Assembly (NCBI GenBank): GCA_000969725.1
Contig: JXSR01S033880.1
DNA: 22,555 nucleotides
Source of the DNA: Ophiothrix spiculata
Taxonomy: Eukaryota; Echinodermata; Ophiuroidea; Amphilepidida; Ophiotrichidae
Direction: 5' to 3' (one strand)
The position numbers were made by a program, and so were the translations under genes. Of the stretch, positions 21,001 to 22,555 are shown one piece after another. The notes below the pieces were generated by a model. It was given only the letters and a program-made list of their open reading frames with translations. It had not been told where the DNA came from and did no database searches. Every line of letters begins with the position of its first letter. Within the stretch, counting starts at the first letter, position 1.

Positions 21001-22260
21001 ACTGCAGGTTACTATTGTAAACAAATGAAATAGGCATATTGTAATTCAAAGTATATATTGCAAAAGGGTAGATACTTGTTTCTGTGGATAAAAATGGTGT
21101 ATAGTTAAAAATTGGCAGAGCAAGGCTGGAGGGAAAGGGGGGGGGTTCTTCTTACTCACAAAAGCTGGAGTATTTTTTCTAGAAAAACTTCAGATACTGT
21201 ACTGATAGTCAGATATGACAAAAATTGCCTGGTGTATTCAAAATAAGGAAAACAATAACAGTTAAAGAATTCCTTTAACAAATTCTTTAACTATCCAACC
21301 ATAATTAGATAGATTACTTCATATTTTAAGCTCAAATTTTATATCTCTAAACATTTAATAAAAGTCATCAATTTGTGAAGCTGTATGCAGTGATAACAGT
21401 GTAGAGTTTAGTTGCATGATCATGTAGTACCGTATCAAAAAGTCATTTTGTCTCAAAATATTGCTTTTTTCCCCAAGTTGTATACTGTAGCCTTATCTTT
21501 AAATTATTCATTGAAACGAAGATCAACTTTAATTCATACAGATATAATCATTCACATAATAAGAGTTGACATGGTACTATTTGGTAATTGCTTACCAGAC
21601 AATATGCAGTTTGCAGTACTTCTTGCAAAATTGCGAGTACCAAAGAATACTGCACAGTGCATATTTTCTGGAGAACATCATCAGAGATGTGGTAAAGATG
21701 TTCAGAGGGGTCCAATGACAAATTTGTGATGGATTTCTCAAAACCAATTTCACTAAGATTTTGTTTTGAGCAAAAGACATTTGCAATGGATTCTAGTTTG
21801 CAAGAGTTTTTGGAATCATCTCAAAAAAGAAATAGGCCCTTGAACTGTGGGCTTCTATAATCATGAATCCTCCTGCTCTAGTTTTCTTGCTTAACGCTCC
21901 AACCTTGGTTTGAATGAAGGCAAATGATCATCGTGTGAATGAAATAGTCATTTGTGCAATGGCTGCCATATAGTATATTCATTTAACACCTTGTCACTGA
22001 ATGCAAAAAAAAAATCCCCTCTAAATTTGTCTCCTATATGTCAGTAGCTCTTTAAATGTTTTTTTTTCCCAGGTAAGTTGTATCTTTATATGTAATCTCA
22101 CTCCACATACTCTTATTAGCCTCATGCACCATATAAGGTCCATGCCACTCTGTAGTTTCTGTAATCCCTGACTCTCATCCTGTTTGTTTTCCAGACTGAT
22201 GTTCCTGTGGGAATTTTACCGACCAATCAGATGCCTCCTGGTACACCAAAGAAACCACTT
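1..22260 (+). CDS. C10orf67: C10orf67-like coiled-coil protein gene, internal part (13 exons, open at both ends)
   Basis: Exons at 1-43, 1693-1767, 2563-2715, 4709-4847, 5602-5660, 7512-7577, 8000-8065, 9107-9214, 14716-14807, 15903-15968, 17668-17755, 18627-18680 and 22195-22260 join in one frame and give about 358 codons without a stop. The product is rich in Glu, Lys, Gln and Ala and looks coiled-coil through most of its length, ending in a Ser/Pro-rich part. Two blocks resemble vertebrate C10orf67 as I remember it: RRSFRQQLADAI here against RKSFNQQLADAI, and TKMWEKKFAVMQ against NKSWEKRFFILR, in the same order. No catalytic motif, signal peptide or membrane segment is visible, and the family's function is unknown to me. 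Neither start nor stop codon lies in the window. Splice sites were read by eye; no transcript or database was consulted. Confidence 0.72.
108..308. mobile_element. 201-bp MITE with TA target duplication
   Basis: Terminal inverted repeats CTGTAAAGCA and TGCTTTACAG extend imperfectly inward (ATTAAAAT, GTGAAATTT) and are flanked by TA at 106-107 and 309-310, as for mariner-type insertions. It has split one copy of the exon a array. No coding capacity. Confidence 0.8.
412..450 (+). pseudogene. In-frame copy of the exon a end (possible cassette exon)
   Basis: 39 bases reading NQRVDELQKRHNE, preceded by TACTGCAG and followed by a GTGAGT donor, phase 0 at both ends, so inclusion would add 13 residues in frame. 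The acceptor has no pyrimidine tract, which argues against efficient use. Confidence 0.35.
715..1377. mobile_element. Outer MITE split by a second insertion
   Basis: GGACTTCC with an adjoining TTTGA at 715-727 is inverted as TCAAACGGAAGTCC at 1364-1377. Further inward both ends carry AGCTCT and GGGGAGC segments. Without the inner element (853-1316) and one target copy the unit is about 195 bp. Confidence 0.55.
853..1316. mobile_element. 464-bp inner MITE, 5-bp target duplication
   Basis: Ends CAGTCCGTGCAAGAACC and GGTTCGTTGCCCGGACTG are inverted, with further inverted similarity (GATCAGGTTT, CCAGATC) to about 60 bp. ATAAA flanks both sides (848-852 and 1317-1321). The interior is AT-rich without coding signs. 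Confidence 0.78.
1693..1767 (+). CDS. C10orf67: Exon b, conserved SFRQQLADAI block
   Basis: 25 codons, phase 0 at both ends, with a pyrimidine-rich TTTTATTTCAG acceptor ending at 1692 and a GTATGT donor at 1768. It carries RRSFRQQLADAI, the clearest match to vertebrate C10orf67. Acceptor AGs two and four bases further on would break the frame, which fixes the start at 1693. Confidence 0.8.
1790..1860. mobile_element. Possible hAT-type terminal fragment
   Basis: The stretch AGCCCACGGGTCAGATCTGG followed by CCCATGAATGCATTTCATG resembles the common hAT end with CGGCCCGCGGGCC and GGATCCGGCCC. No matching opposite end was found, so this is a weak family guess. Confidence 0.25.
1990..2526. other. 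Intron sequence without recognised features
   Basis: No exon-like frame, repeat or RNA gene seen. A TA dinucleotide run follows at 2527-2550 just before the exon c acceptor. Confidence 0.5.
2563..2715 (+). CDS. C10orf67: Exon c, coiled coil
   Basis: 51 codons, phase 0 at both ends, acceptor TTTCTAG ending at 2562 and donor GTAAGT at 2716. The first 20 residues are basic and polar. The rest (from about GELLKQAQQQVAQQEG) is a Gln-rich amphipathic helix ending LRMQLEQLAN. A TA microsatellite sits directly upstream at 2527-2550. Because the exon ends in phase 0, it can be followed either by 4709-4847 or by the duplicated exon at 5299-5356. Confidence 0.82.
2738..3008. mobile_element. Probable 271-bp MITE
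   Basis: GGGTCTTTCCAC at the left end is matched (10 of 12) by inverted GTGGAGAGCCCC at the right. Inside, ATCTAGATGCATCT and CATCTAGATGTGC, and GTGCAGATTGTG and GTACAGATTAAA, echo each other. It begins 22 bases after the exon c donor. No clear target duplication. Confidence 0.5.
3010..3600. other. Intron sequence without recognised features
   Basis: AT-rich, no coding frame or inverted repeat of note. Confidence 0.4.
3602..4126. mobile_element. 525-bp TIR element carrying a coding-like interior
   Basis: Left end AGGCAAAC, A-run, then GATTGGCGTAAC (3624-3635). Right end GTAACGCCAATC (4092-4103), T-run, then GGCCT. These form an inverted repeat of about 34 bp with mismatches. CCGACCCTAATTTT at the left recurs as CTACCCTAATTTT at the right in direct order. 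The middle (about 3820-4079) is less AT-rich and reads like coding sequence on the plus strand (separate entry). Confidence 0.65.
3849..4079 (+). pseudogene. Coding-like fragment inside the TIR element, possibly a captured exon
   Basis: After an in-frame TAG at 3846-3848, an open frame runs to TAA at 4077-4079. Its part from 3888 (DRSVLYDELLKLDVHEQF, then VDIAERAGRDVVKRDLVLC) has the balanced helical composition of a real protein and is followed by a Lys-rich tail. In another frame, ATG at 3822 after CACA and within GGCGGCGG opens MAAVMDRVGSYIQRFM and ends at TAA 3870. I do not recognise the protein. Two pieces of one captured gene, 5' exon then next exon, is my inference. Confidence 0.4.
4127..4690. 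other. Intron sequence without recognised features
   Basis: No repeat structure found; minus-strand open frames here lack protein-like composition. Confidence 0.4.
4709..4847 (+). CDS. C10orf67: Exon d, coiled coil, parent of a tandem exon array
   Basis: 139 nt, entered in phase 0 after TTTTATCAG and left in phase 1 at a GTAAGT donor (4848). It opens with a Pro/Ser-rich linker (APRSEPSTPS) and continues as a strongly acidic coiled coil (LREELGELQQRIDNLEEALD). Its last 58 bases, from 4790, are repeated three times downstream together with the donor. The overhanging A joins the first two bases of the exon at 5602 to make a Lys codon. Confidence 0.83.
4864..4890 (+). promoter_or_regulatory. G-rich, G-quadruplex-like tract between two GTAAGT donors
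   Basis: Downstream of the exon d donor, four or more runs of three to six G separated by one to five bases are followed at once by a second GTAAGT at 4890-4895. The array copies keep the arrangement; at 5374-5385 the tract is twelve consecutive G. Such intronic G runs are known as splicing enhancers, so a role in donor choice is possible but inferred. Confidence 0.4.
4962..5020 (+). pseudogene. Broken copy 1 of the exon d 3' end
   Basis: A 59-base copy of 4790-4847 preceded by TTTACAG and followed by GTAAGT. One extra C near 5007 shifts the frame and brings a TGA at 5013-5015 before the donor, so inclusion would not give a usable reading frame. The upstream half still matches the copy at 5299 closely. 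Confidence 0.7.
5059..5219. mobile_element. About 160-bp hairpin MITE inside the exon d array
   Basis: Arms of about 75 bp (5059-5135 and 5143-5219) are inverted with some 85 percent identity, starting TATGTGTACCGCCGCGG and ending CCGCGACGGTACACATA. The loop is about 7 bp. It interrupts the copy 1 to copy 2 spacer where other units read AGTAATATTGACAG. No coding capacity. Confidence 0.75.
5299..5356 (+). CDS. C10orf67: Candidate mutually exclusive exon d' (intact copy of the exon d 3' end)
   Basis: 58 bases between a TTTTACAG acceptor (ending 5298) and a GTAAGT donor (5357). It reads RIDNLEEVLDTKEEITDEL plus one base, so it is entered in phase 0 and left in phase 1, exactly as exon d is. Against 4790-4847 there are seven base differences in six codons, and only one changes the residue (Ala to Val). 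It can splice from exon c at 2715 and into 5602. Splicing from exon d into it gives an immediate TGA, so the two cannot be used together. It lacks the linker half of exon d. Expression is not known. Confidence 0.5.
5463..5495 (+). pseudogene. Truncated copy 3 of the exon d 3' end
   Basis: After a TTTTACAG acceptor-like site, the first 21 bases match the array and then diverge to a TAG stop at 5490-5492. The donor half is missing. It marks the decayed 3' end of the array. Confidence 0.6.
5602..5660 (+). CDS. C10orf67: Exon e, coiled coil
   Basis: 59 nt: two bases complete the Lys codon begun in exon d or d', then 19 codons reading RDIARINKDLDKERDQVKQ, ending phase 0 at a GTGTGT donor. Using the next AG (ending 5603) would give a non-helical reading, so the CAG ending at 5601 is preferred. 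Confidence 0.78.
5778..5937. mobile_element. 160-bp hAT-like MITE
   Basis: Perfect 13-bp terminal inverted repeat CAGGCATGAGAAT / ATTCTCATGCCTG, with AAAAG directly flanking each side. The CAGG start suits the hAT superfamily. CAGATAATT and CAGATATTT motifs recur inside. Confidence 0.72.
6025..6142 (+). pseudogene. Penelope-like retroelement, reverse transcriptase fragment
   Basis: Frame from 6025 reads SQIANFFMEFLEQKAL, typical of the segment just before the catalytic box. After a small frameshift, RYVDDVLEIVNKG follows at 6101-6139 with the YVDD catalytic motif. In Penelope-like elements these two segments are adjacent, as here. CCTTGAGCAAAAAG is locally duplicated (6054-6082). The frame is broken and the fragment ends at TAG after 6151. 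Dead relic. Confidence 0.72.
6143..6501. mobile_element. Sequence separating the two Penelope-like fragments, partly a foldback-family end
   Basis: The right part, with ACCATCATCTTC then GAAATGTATACTTTTAT and ending GTGCCC/TTAA at 6498-6501, resembles the right arm of the foldback at 20189-20919 (ACCATCATGTTC, GAAATGTATACTTTTAT, CCCC/TTAA). The left boundary was not found. Confidence 0.4.
6502..6723 (+). pseudogene. Penelope-like retroelement, C-terminal (GIY-YIG-associated) fragment
   Basis: An open frame reads YTRSERRASEKEQTKSAISD, then HVVRANRVIDWDNPKFLGKE, then REIREAMEIQKRGNKTMNR, ending at TAA 6724. The order SAI.DHV..A..IDWDN..., R..REA..I..R....MNR is typical of the region following the GIY-YIG endonuclease core in Penelope-like elements. 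The GIY-YIG core itself is absent and the normal end after MNR is lost. Confidence 0.72.
6799..7322. mobile_element. 524-bp TIR element
   Basis: AAGGGGCATTGGACAA at the left is inverted as TTGTCCAATACCCCTT at the right (one mismatch), each flanked by TA (6797-6798 and 7323-7324). Open frames inside, including a 108-codon minus-strand one that crosses the right end, show no protein family. Confidence 0.72.
7512..7577 (+). CDS. C10orf67: Exon f, coiled coil
   Basis: 22 codons, phase 0 at both ends, acceptor CTCGACAG and donor GTAAGT. It reads LLKELEHAKASATQEMASMK plus RN, an amphipathic helix that continues the coil. Confidence 0.78.
8000..8065 (+). CDS. C10orf67: Exon g, coiled coil
   Basis: 22 codons, phase 0 at both ends, acceptor TGTTTTCAG and donor GTGAGT. 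It reads AEKQRLALEREMQQKAAKAK plus DE, a highly charged helix. It has the same length as exons f and 22195-22260. Confidence 0.78.
8090..8388. mobile_element. Probable 300-bp TIR element with YY1-like motifs in its ends
   Basis: GGGATACGCCGCCATCTTG (left) and inverted CAAGATGGCTGCCGTCCC (right) are similar, as are AGTTATTGTACCTC and GAGGTACAATAACT further in. GCCGCCATCTTG matches the YY1 consensus, probably by virtue of the TIR. CTTGACAC and GTGTCAAG form an internal inverted pair near 8199 and 8243. Confidence 0.55.
8389..8592. repeat. Perfect 73-bp inverted repeat with 58-bp loop
   Basis: 8389-8461 and 8520-8592 are exact reverse complements, from ATAGACCACTTTCG to GACGTAACTTGC. The loop is GC-richer and holds GCGCAGTC and GCGCAGAAC. 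It abuts the preceding TIR element. An RNA copy would form a long hairpin. Probably a foldback transposon, but no target duplication was seen. Confidence 0.85.
8777..9018 (+). mobile_element. SINE with LINE-like ATT tail
   Basis: Contains the widespread SINE body with CTGGGCAAATCACTTTATCA and CTTGCCTCGTCGACCC, then a 96-bp block (8824-8919) repeated identically at 10808-10903, then GCGCTTTGTATCC, AAAGGCGCAATATAAATGCC and a GAATTATTATT end. A tRNA-like head is not clear. It ends about 90 bp before exon h. Confidence 0.65.
9107..9214 (+). CDS. C10orf67: Exon h, coiled coil
   Basis: 36 codons, phase 0 at both ends, acceptor TTTTTTTGTAG and donor GTAGGT. A very charged helix with EEERLRIESEKRKTEAALAA at its end. 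It is followed by the largest intron of the window (5501 bp). Confidence 0.8.
9235..9400 (+). mobile_element. tRNA-derived SINE head
   Basis: GGGGAGCGTGGCCGAGCGG with A box TGGCCGAGCGG (9244-9254), then GTTAGAGCACGGGTCTCGTA, typical of a Leu/Ser-type tRNA head. The B box region near 9284 is decayed. It starts about 20 bp after the exon h donor. No functional tRNA can fold from it. Confidence 0.6.
9400..10190. other. Intron sequence without recognised features
   Basis: A G run (9997-10009) and AT-rich sequence. Short open frames have no family resemblance. Confidence 0.4.
10193..10419 (+). repeat. Three degenerate tandem units of about 85-95 bp
   Basis: Each unit has a GGAAAG/GGAGGAAAAT purine block followed by AAAATTAGGATC-like, TGTATTTTAGAA and a CAATTTT.CTG.TT segment. 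Units start near 10193, 10288 and 10372. The third is cut by the MITE at 10420. Confidence 0.5.
10420..10660 (-). mobile_element. 241-bp MITE, copy 1
   Basis: Inverted ends CTATTATTGAAATCATTA and TTAATGACTTCAATAATAG. AATTTGG occurs close to both sides, a probable target duplication. The interior matches the element at 14813-15022 in opposite orientation, including GCAACAAATGCGTGGAGTAA read on the minus strand. Confidence 0.8.
10808..10903 (+). repeat. 96-bp block identical to 8824-8919
   Basis: All 96 bases match the middle of the SINE at 8777-9018, from AGCTTATTGGGGAGCTG to CCTAGTTTGAGGC. The SINE's upstream body and its 3' tail are absent here, and the flanks differ. Confidence 0.9.
11208..11421 (+). 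mobile_element. Fragment of a CCCAGGGGG foldback family
   Basis: CCCAGGGGGCCACTCAAATA, then TGACCAAGAAAAAGGTGAAT, then TATCAGGTGACACCG and CCTAGTGTGAAAAC match the element at 13573-13866 in opposite orientation. The right inverted end is missing. Confidence 0.65.
11571..12050 (+). mobile_element. 480-bp TIR element with dispersed GGGGGTCATTCGGTG repeats
   Basis: Ends CCCAGG..GGACTCAAATATG, ACGTACCTGCTCCT and inverted AGGAGCATGACGCGT, CATATGGGAGTGCCCCC. Inside, GGGGGTCATT(C/A/G)GGTG-like motifs begin near 11665, 11735, 11853, 11935 and 11966, with a diverged one at 11999. Between them are AAATTTTCG-type runs. No coding capacity. Confidence 0.65.
12200..12854. mobile_element. Outer TIR element holding an inner MITE
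   Basis: Perfect 12-bp inverted ends GTATTTCACTAA (12200-12211) and TTAGTGAAATAC (12843-12854), with AAGCTT-containing segments inside both. TATTTCACTAATGCTTACC at the left also recurs in direct order as TATTTTATTAATGCTTACG at 12720. Confidence 0.45.
12351..12712. mobile_element. 362-bp inner MITE
   Basis: TAGGCAAAAAC..AAGTTTGTTTCCTGT at the left and ACAGGAAACAAACTT..GCCTTA at the right are inverted over about 30 bp. CGCCGCGCGCATTT near the left is the only GC-rich spot. It lies inside 12200-12854. Confidence 0.72.
12890..13565. other. Intron sequence without recognised features
   Basis: Two overlapping plus-strand open frames of 60-90 codons occur, without recognisable protein signature or splice context. 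Confidence 0.4.
13573..13866 (-). mobile_element. 294-bp foldback element of the CCCAGGGGG family
   Basis: GGCAGTCAAGTATAATGTT (from 13596) is inverted as AATATTATACTTGACTGCC (to 13863), with AAGCAGG/CCTGCTT further in. The body matches 11208-11421 in opposite orientation: CACCTTTTCTTGGTCA, GTGTCACCTGAT, GTTTTCACACTAGGG. Confidence 0.75.
13868..14500. other. Intron sequence without recognised features
   Basis: No exon, repeat or RNA gene seen. Confidence 0.4.
14505..14655 (+). mobile_element. tRNA-derived SINE fragment
   Basis: A box TGGCCTAGAGG at 14512-14522 and B box GGTTCAAATCT at 14563-14573, 40 bp apart, as in a tRNA promoter. The sequence between does not give a good cloverleaf. It is followed by a short body with CTTGTTGACCCAGGTCTC. 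It ends about 60 bp before exon i. Confidence 0.55.
14716..14807 (+). CDS. C10orf67: Exon i, acidic linker and helix
   Basis: 92 nt, entered in phase 0 after TTATTTTGCAG and left in phase 2 at GTAAGC. It reads EAENAETEAKAGDDIAKLRR and continues through LERHFRNEVI. A MITE begins directly at the end of its donor (14813). Confidence 0.8.
14813..15022 (+). mobile_element. 210-bp MITE, copy 2, starting at the splice donor of exon i
   Basis: Ends CTATTATTGAAGTCATTAA and TTAATGATTTCAATAATAG. The interior matches the reverse complement of 10420-10660. Its first base is also the last base of the GTAAGC donor hexamer (14808-14813). Confidence 0.8.
15023..15880. other. Intron sequence without recognised features
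   Basis: Several 60-70 codon open frames in different frames, none protein-like. Confidence 0.4.
15903..15968 (+). CDS. C10orf67: Exon j, conserved WEKKF block
   Basis: 66 nt, phase 2 in and phase 2 out, acceptor TTCTATCAG and donor GTGAGT. One base completes Arg, then LKREIARSTKMWEKKFAVMQ and K. The TKMWEKKFAV part corresponds to NKSWEKRFFI in vertebrate C10orf67 as I recall it. Confidence 0.8.
15969..16430. other. Intron sequence without recognised features
   Basis: AT-rich, nothing recognised. Confidence 0.4.
16436..17332. mobile_element. 897-bp non-autonomous TIR element with GTGTTCCCACTG subrepeats
   Basis: Left GGTGTGTTCCCATTG and right CAGTGGGAACATGCT are inverted, flanked by CTATG on both sides (16431-16435, 17333-17337). 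GTGTTCCCACTG-like motifs recur at about 16506, 17149 and 17251, with CATCGAGTCCAC/GTGGACTCGATG and TCGAGACCACAT motifs around them. A 10-bp hairpin CGAGACTACC/GGTAGTCTCG lies near 17175. No long frame. Confidence 0.75.
17376..17419 (+). repeat. Short tandem duplication
   Basis: TTTGCTCTAACCTCCCTCA occurs twice, four bases apart. Confidence 0.75.
17560..17630 (+). mobile_element. SINE/LINE tail fragment
   Basis: TACAGCGCTCTGAAAACATG, then GGGCGCTCTACCAAGTATTT and an AT-rich end resemble the common 3' tail with AGCGCTTTG and GGCGCTATATAA. It ends about 40 bp before the exon k acceptor. Confidence 0.35.
17668..17755 (+). CDS. C10orf67: Exon k, conserved C-terminal helix
   Basis: 88 nt, phase 2 in and phase 0 out, acceptor TTTTCCCCTCAG and donor GTAAGT. 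A Ser codon is formed across the junction, then MYALKDESYIRQTLQKQAAT and LHHASVSYS. The order ALKDE, then RQTL, then ASVSY parallels VLKNE, then RHTL, then TSFNY in C10orf67. Confidence 0.82.
17858..18031 (+). repeat. Stem-flanked tandem repeat with hammerhead-like cores
   Basis: CAATTGGTTGATTTTAACGG and CCGTTAAAATCTACCAATTG form an inverted repeat enclosing two 55-bp tandem units (17889-17943, 17944-17999). Unit 2 contains CTGAAGA, a GTCAG/CTGAC stem (17958-17962, 17971-17975) and then GAAA (17976-17979), the order of a hammerhead core. Unit 1 has the same stem with one G-U pair but CCGAAGA. An extra A between core and stem, and no clear third stem, make this tentative. Confidence 0.4.
18040..18600. 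other. Intron sequence without recognised features
   Basis: No frame or repeat of note. Confidence 0.4.
18627..18680 (+). CDS. C10orf67: Exon l, serine-rich
   Basis: 18 codons, phase 0 at both ends, acceptor CAACTTTTCAG and donor GTATCT (a weak match). It reads SRSSSVSPDVLSHFLTDK. The sequence is unlike the coiled coil, so the exon call rests on frame and splice sites. It could be optional, since skipping it keeps the frame. Confidence 0.62.
18691..18762 (+). repeat. Cluster of four TGTGACCC motifs
   Basis: TGACCC cores at 18692, 18711, 18738 and 18755, two followed by TGCT(T/G)CAT. A degenerate minisatellite starting ten bases after the exon l donor. Confidence 0.5.
18780..19180. other. 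Intron sequence without recognised features
   Basis: AT-rich, nothing recognised. Confidence 0.4.
19190..19295 (+). mobile_element. tRNA-like pseudogene or SINE head
   Basis: B box GGTTCAAATCC (19267-19277), followed by CGGAGAACACA and seven T (19289-19295), a Pol III terminator. Upstream, TGGCTTGATTCGCTTGGGA and CGCGAGAGGTC resemble the tRNA A-box to variable-arm part in decayed form. TTGCTGCC/GGCAGCAA is a small hairpin before it. Confidence 0.5.
19635..19953. mobile_element. 319-bp MITE with internal direct repeat
   Basis: Perfect 15-bp ends TGGTCACAACCCGTC / GACGGGTTGTGACCA. Inside, about 105 bases from GACTCCATACGAATTT at 19715 are repeated from 19819 with changes, both copies carrying TTTCTCTGTGTGCTGGCTAT and AAACATGCT. 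No coding capacity and no clear target duplication. Confidence 0.8.
20189..20919. mobile_element. 731-bp foldback element flanked by TTAA
   Basis: Arms 20193-20541 and 20567-20915 (349 bp each) are reverse complements with few mismatches. The loop is 25 bp. The ends GGGGGGAAAGCACATCACTC / GAGTGATGTGCTTTCCCCCC lie directly inside TTAA on both sides, the target duplication of the piggyBac superfamily. Because the arms mirror each other, similar open frames of up to 144 codons appear on both strands; they are low-complexity Lys/Phe-rich readings and not taken as genes. Confidence 0.88.
20920..22058. other. Intron sequence without recognised features
   Basis: No TIR, SINE or exon signal found. 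Plus- and minus-strand open frames around 21412-21786 overlap each other and lack protein-like composition. Confidence 0.4.
22058..22078 (+). promoter_or_regulatory. Juxtaposed acceptor and donor, recursive-splice-site-like
   Basis: A run of T and C ending CCCAG at 22072 is followed without a gap by GTAAGT (22073-22078), the pattern of a zero-length exon used for stepwise intron removal. It is 116 bases before the exon m acceptor in a 3.5-kb intron. A chance match is possible. Confidence 0.45.
22195..22260 (+). CDS. C10orf67: Exon m, proline-rich
   Basis: 22 codons, phase 0 at both ends, acceptor TTTGTTTTCCAG and donor GTAAGC. It contains PVGILPTNQMPPGTPKKPL, a disordered-looking tail segment. 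No stop follows in frame, so the gene continues outside the window. Confidence 0.7.
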
Positions 22261-22293
22261 GTAAGCTCTATTTTTTATTTGGTATATCCTTAA

Positions 22294-22555
22294 GGCTCAG
22301 TTACACATCCCTAAATAGAGCCCAAATGTACAAATACCGTACAAAGGTTTCACATACTGGACGTATGCCAAGCGGACACCACCGTATGGATAACGAATTA
22401 AACGTATATATAATGGACACAGCCATATGGATAACGTATTAAATGTATTTCTAATGAACACATAACAGACAACAATGAATAAAACAAAACGATAGTGGGA
22501 TTAAGTACATTAGGCGTGCATGTATATTTTATAATATTCTATTATTAGACTAGTA
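22294..22555 (+). mobile_element. Possible transposon end with two 39-bp direct repeats
   Basis: GGCTCAGTTACACATCCC looks like a transposon terminus. CCGTATGGATAACGAATTAA at 22382 and CCATATGGATAACGTATTAA at 22423 begin 39-bp repeats spaced 41 bp. The element runs off the window, so its other end cannot be seen. Confidence 0.35.

Noticed and set aside
21412..21786. Overlapping open frames on both strands
   Set aside because: Mutual shadows in AT-rich intron, with no coding composition.
1..22555. Bacterial or phage systems, CRISPR arrays
   Set aside because: No prokaryotic gene organisation. All repeats are intronic transposons, minisatellites or exon duplications.

Overview
This is eukaryotic, AT-rich, intron-dominated DNA. 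I read about thirteen short plus-strand exons, each bounded by AG acceptors and GT donors, in compatible phases and almost all coding charged, coiled-coil-like protein. The remaining sequence is intron packed with non-autonomous transposons. There are no bacterial features. The protein resembles vertebrate C10orf67, an uncharacterised coiled-coil protein, at two separate places and in the right order, so the window is an internal part of a C10orf67-like gene. tRNA-derived SINEs, a Penelope-like retroelement relic and many MITEs fit an invertebrate animal, perhaps an echinoderm, hemichordate or cephalochordate. The taxon is a guess.

Layout: 1-1692 holds the end of an exon plus a decayed tandem array of partial copies of it, broken by a MITE and a nested pair of MITEs. 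1693-5660 carries four further exons. The exon at 4709-4847 is followed by a second array in which its last 58 bases, donor and downstream G-rich tract are repeated three more times. 5661-7511 is an intron with a hAT-like MITE, a broken Penelope-like element and a 524-bp TIR element. 7512-9214 has three coiled-coil exons, with a perfect 73-bp inverted repeat and a SINE between them. 9215-14715 is a 5.5-kb intron with a minisatellite, several foldback elements and SINEs. 14716-18680 has four exons, including the second C10orf67-like block. 18681-22194 is an intron with a 319-bp MITE, a 731-bp near-perfect foldback flanked by TTAA, and a juxtaposed AG/GTAAGT site. The last visible exon is 22195-22260. 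The gene is open at both ends.

The most interesting point is that two exons of one gene have been tandemly duplicated as 'exon 3' end plus donor' units. One copy (5299-5356) keeps its frame, splice sites and mostly synonymous differences. It can replace the parental exon but cannot be joined to it without an immediate stop, which is the signature expected of a mutually exclusive exon. Other points worth checking are a coding-like fragment carried inside a TIR element, tandem hammerhead-like motifs in a stem, and inverted transposon copies that bracket an exon.
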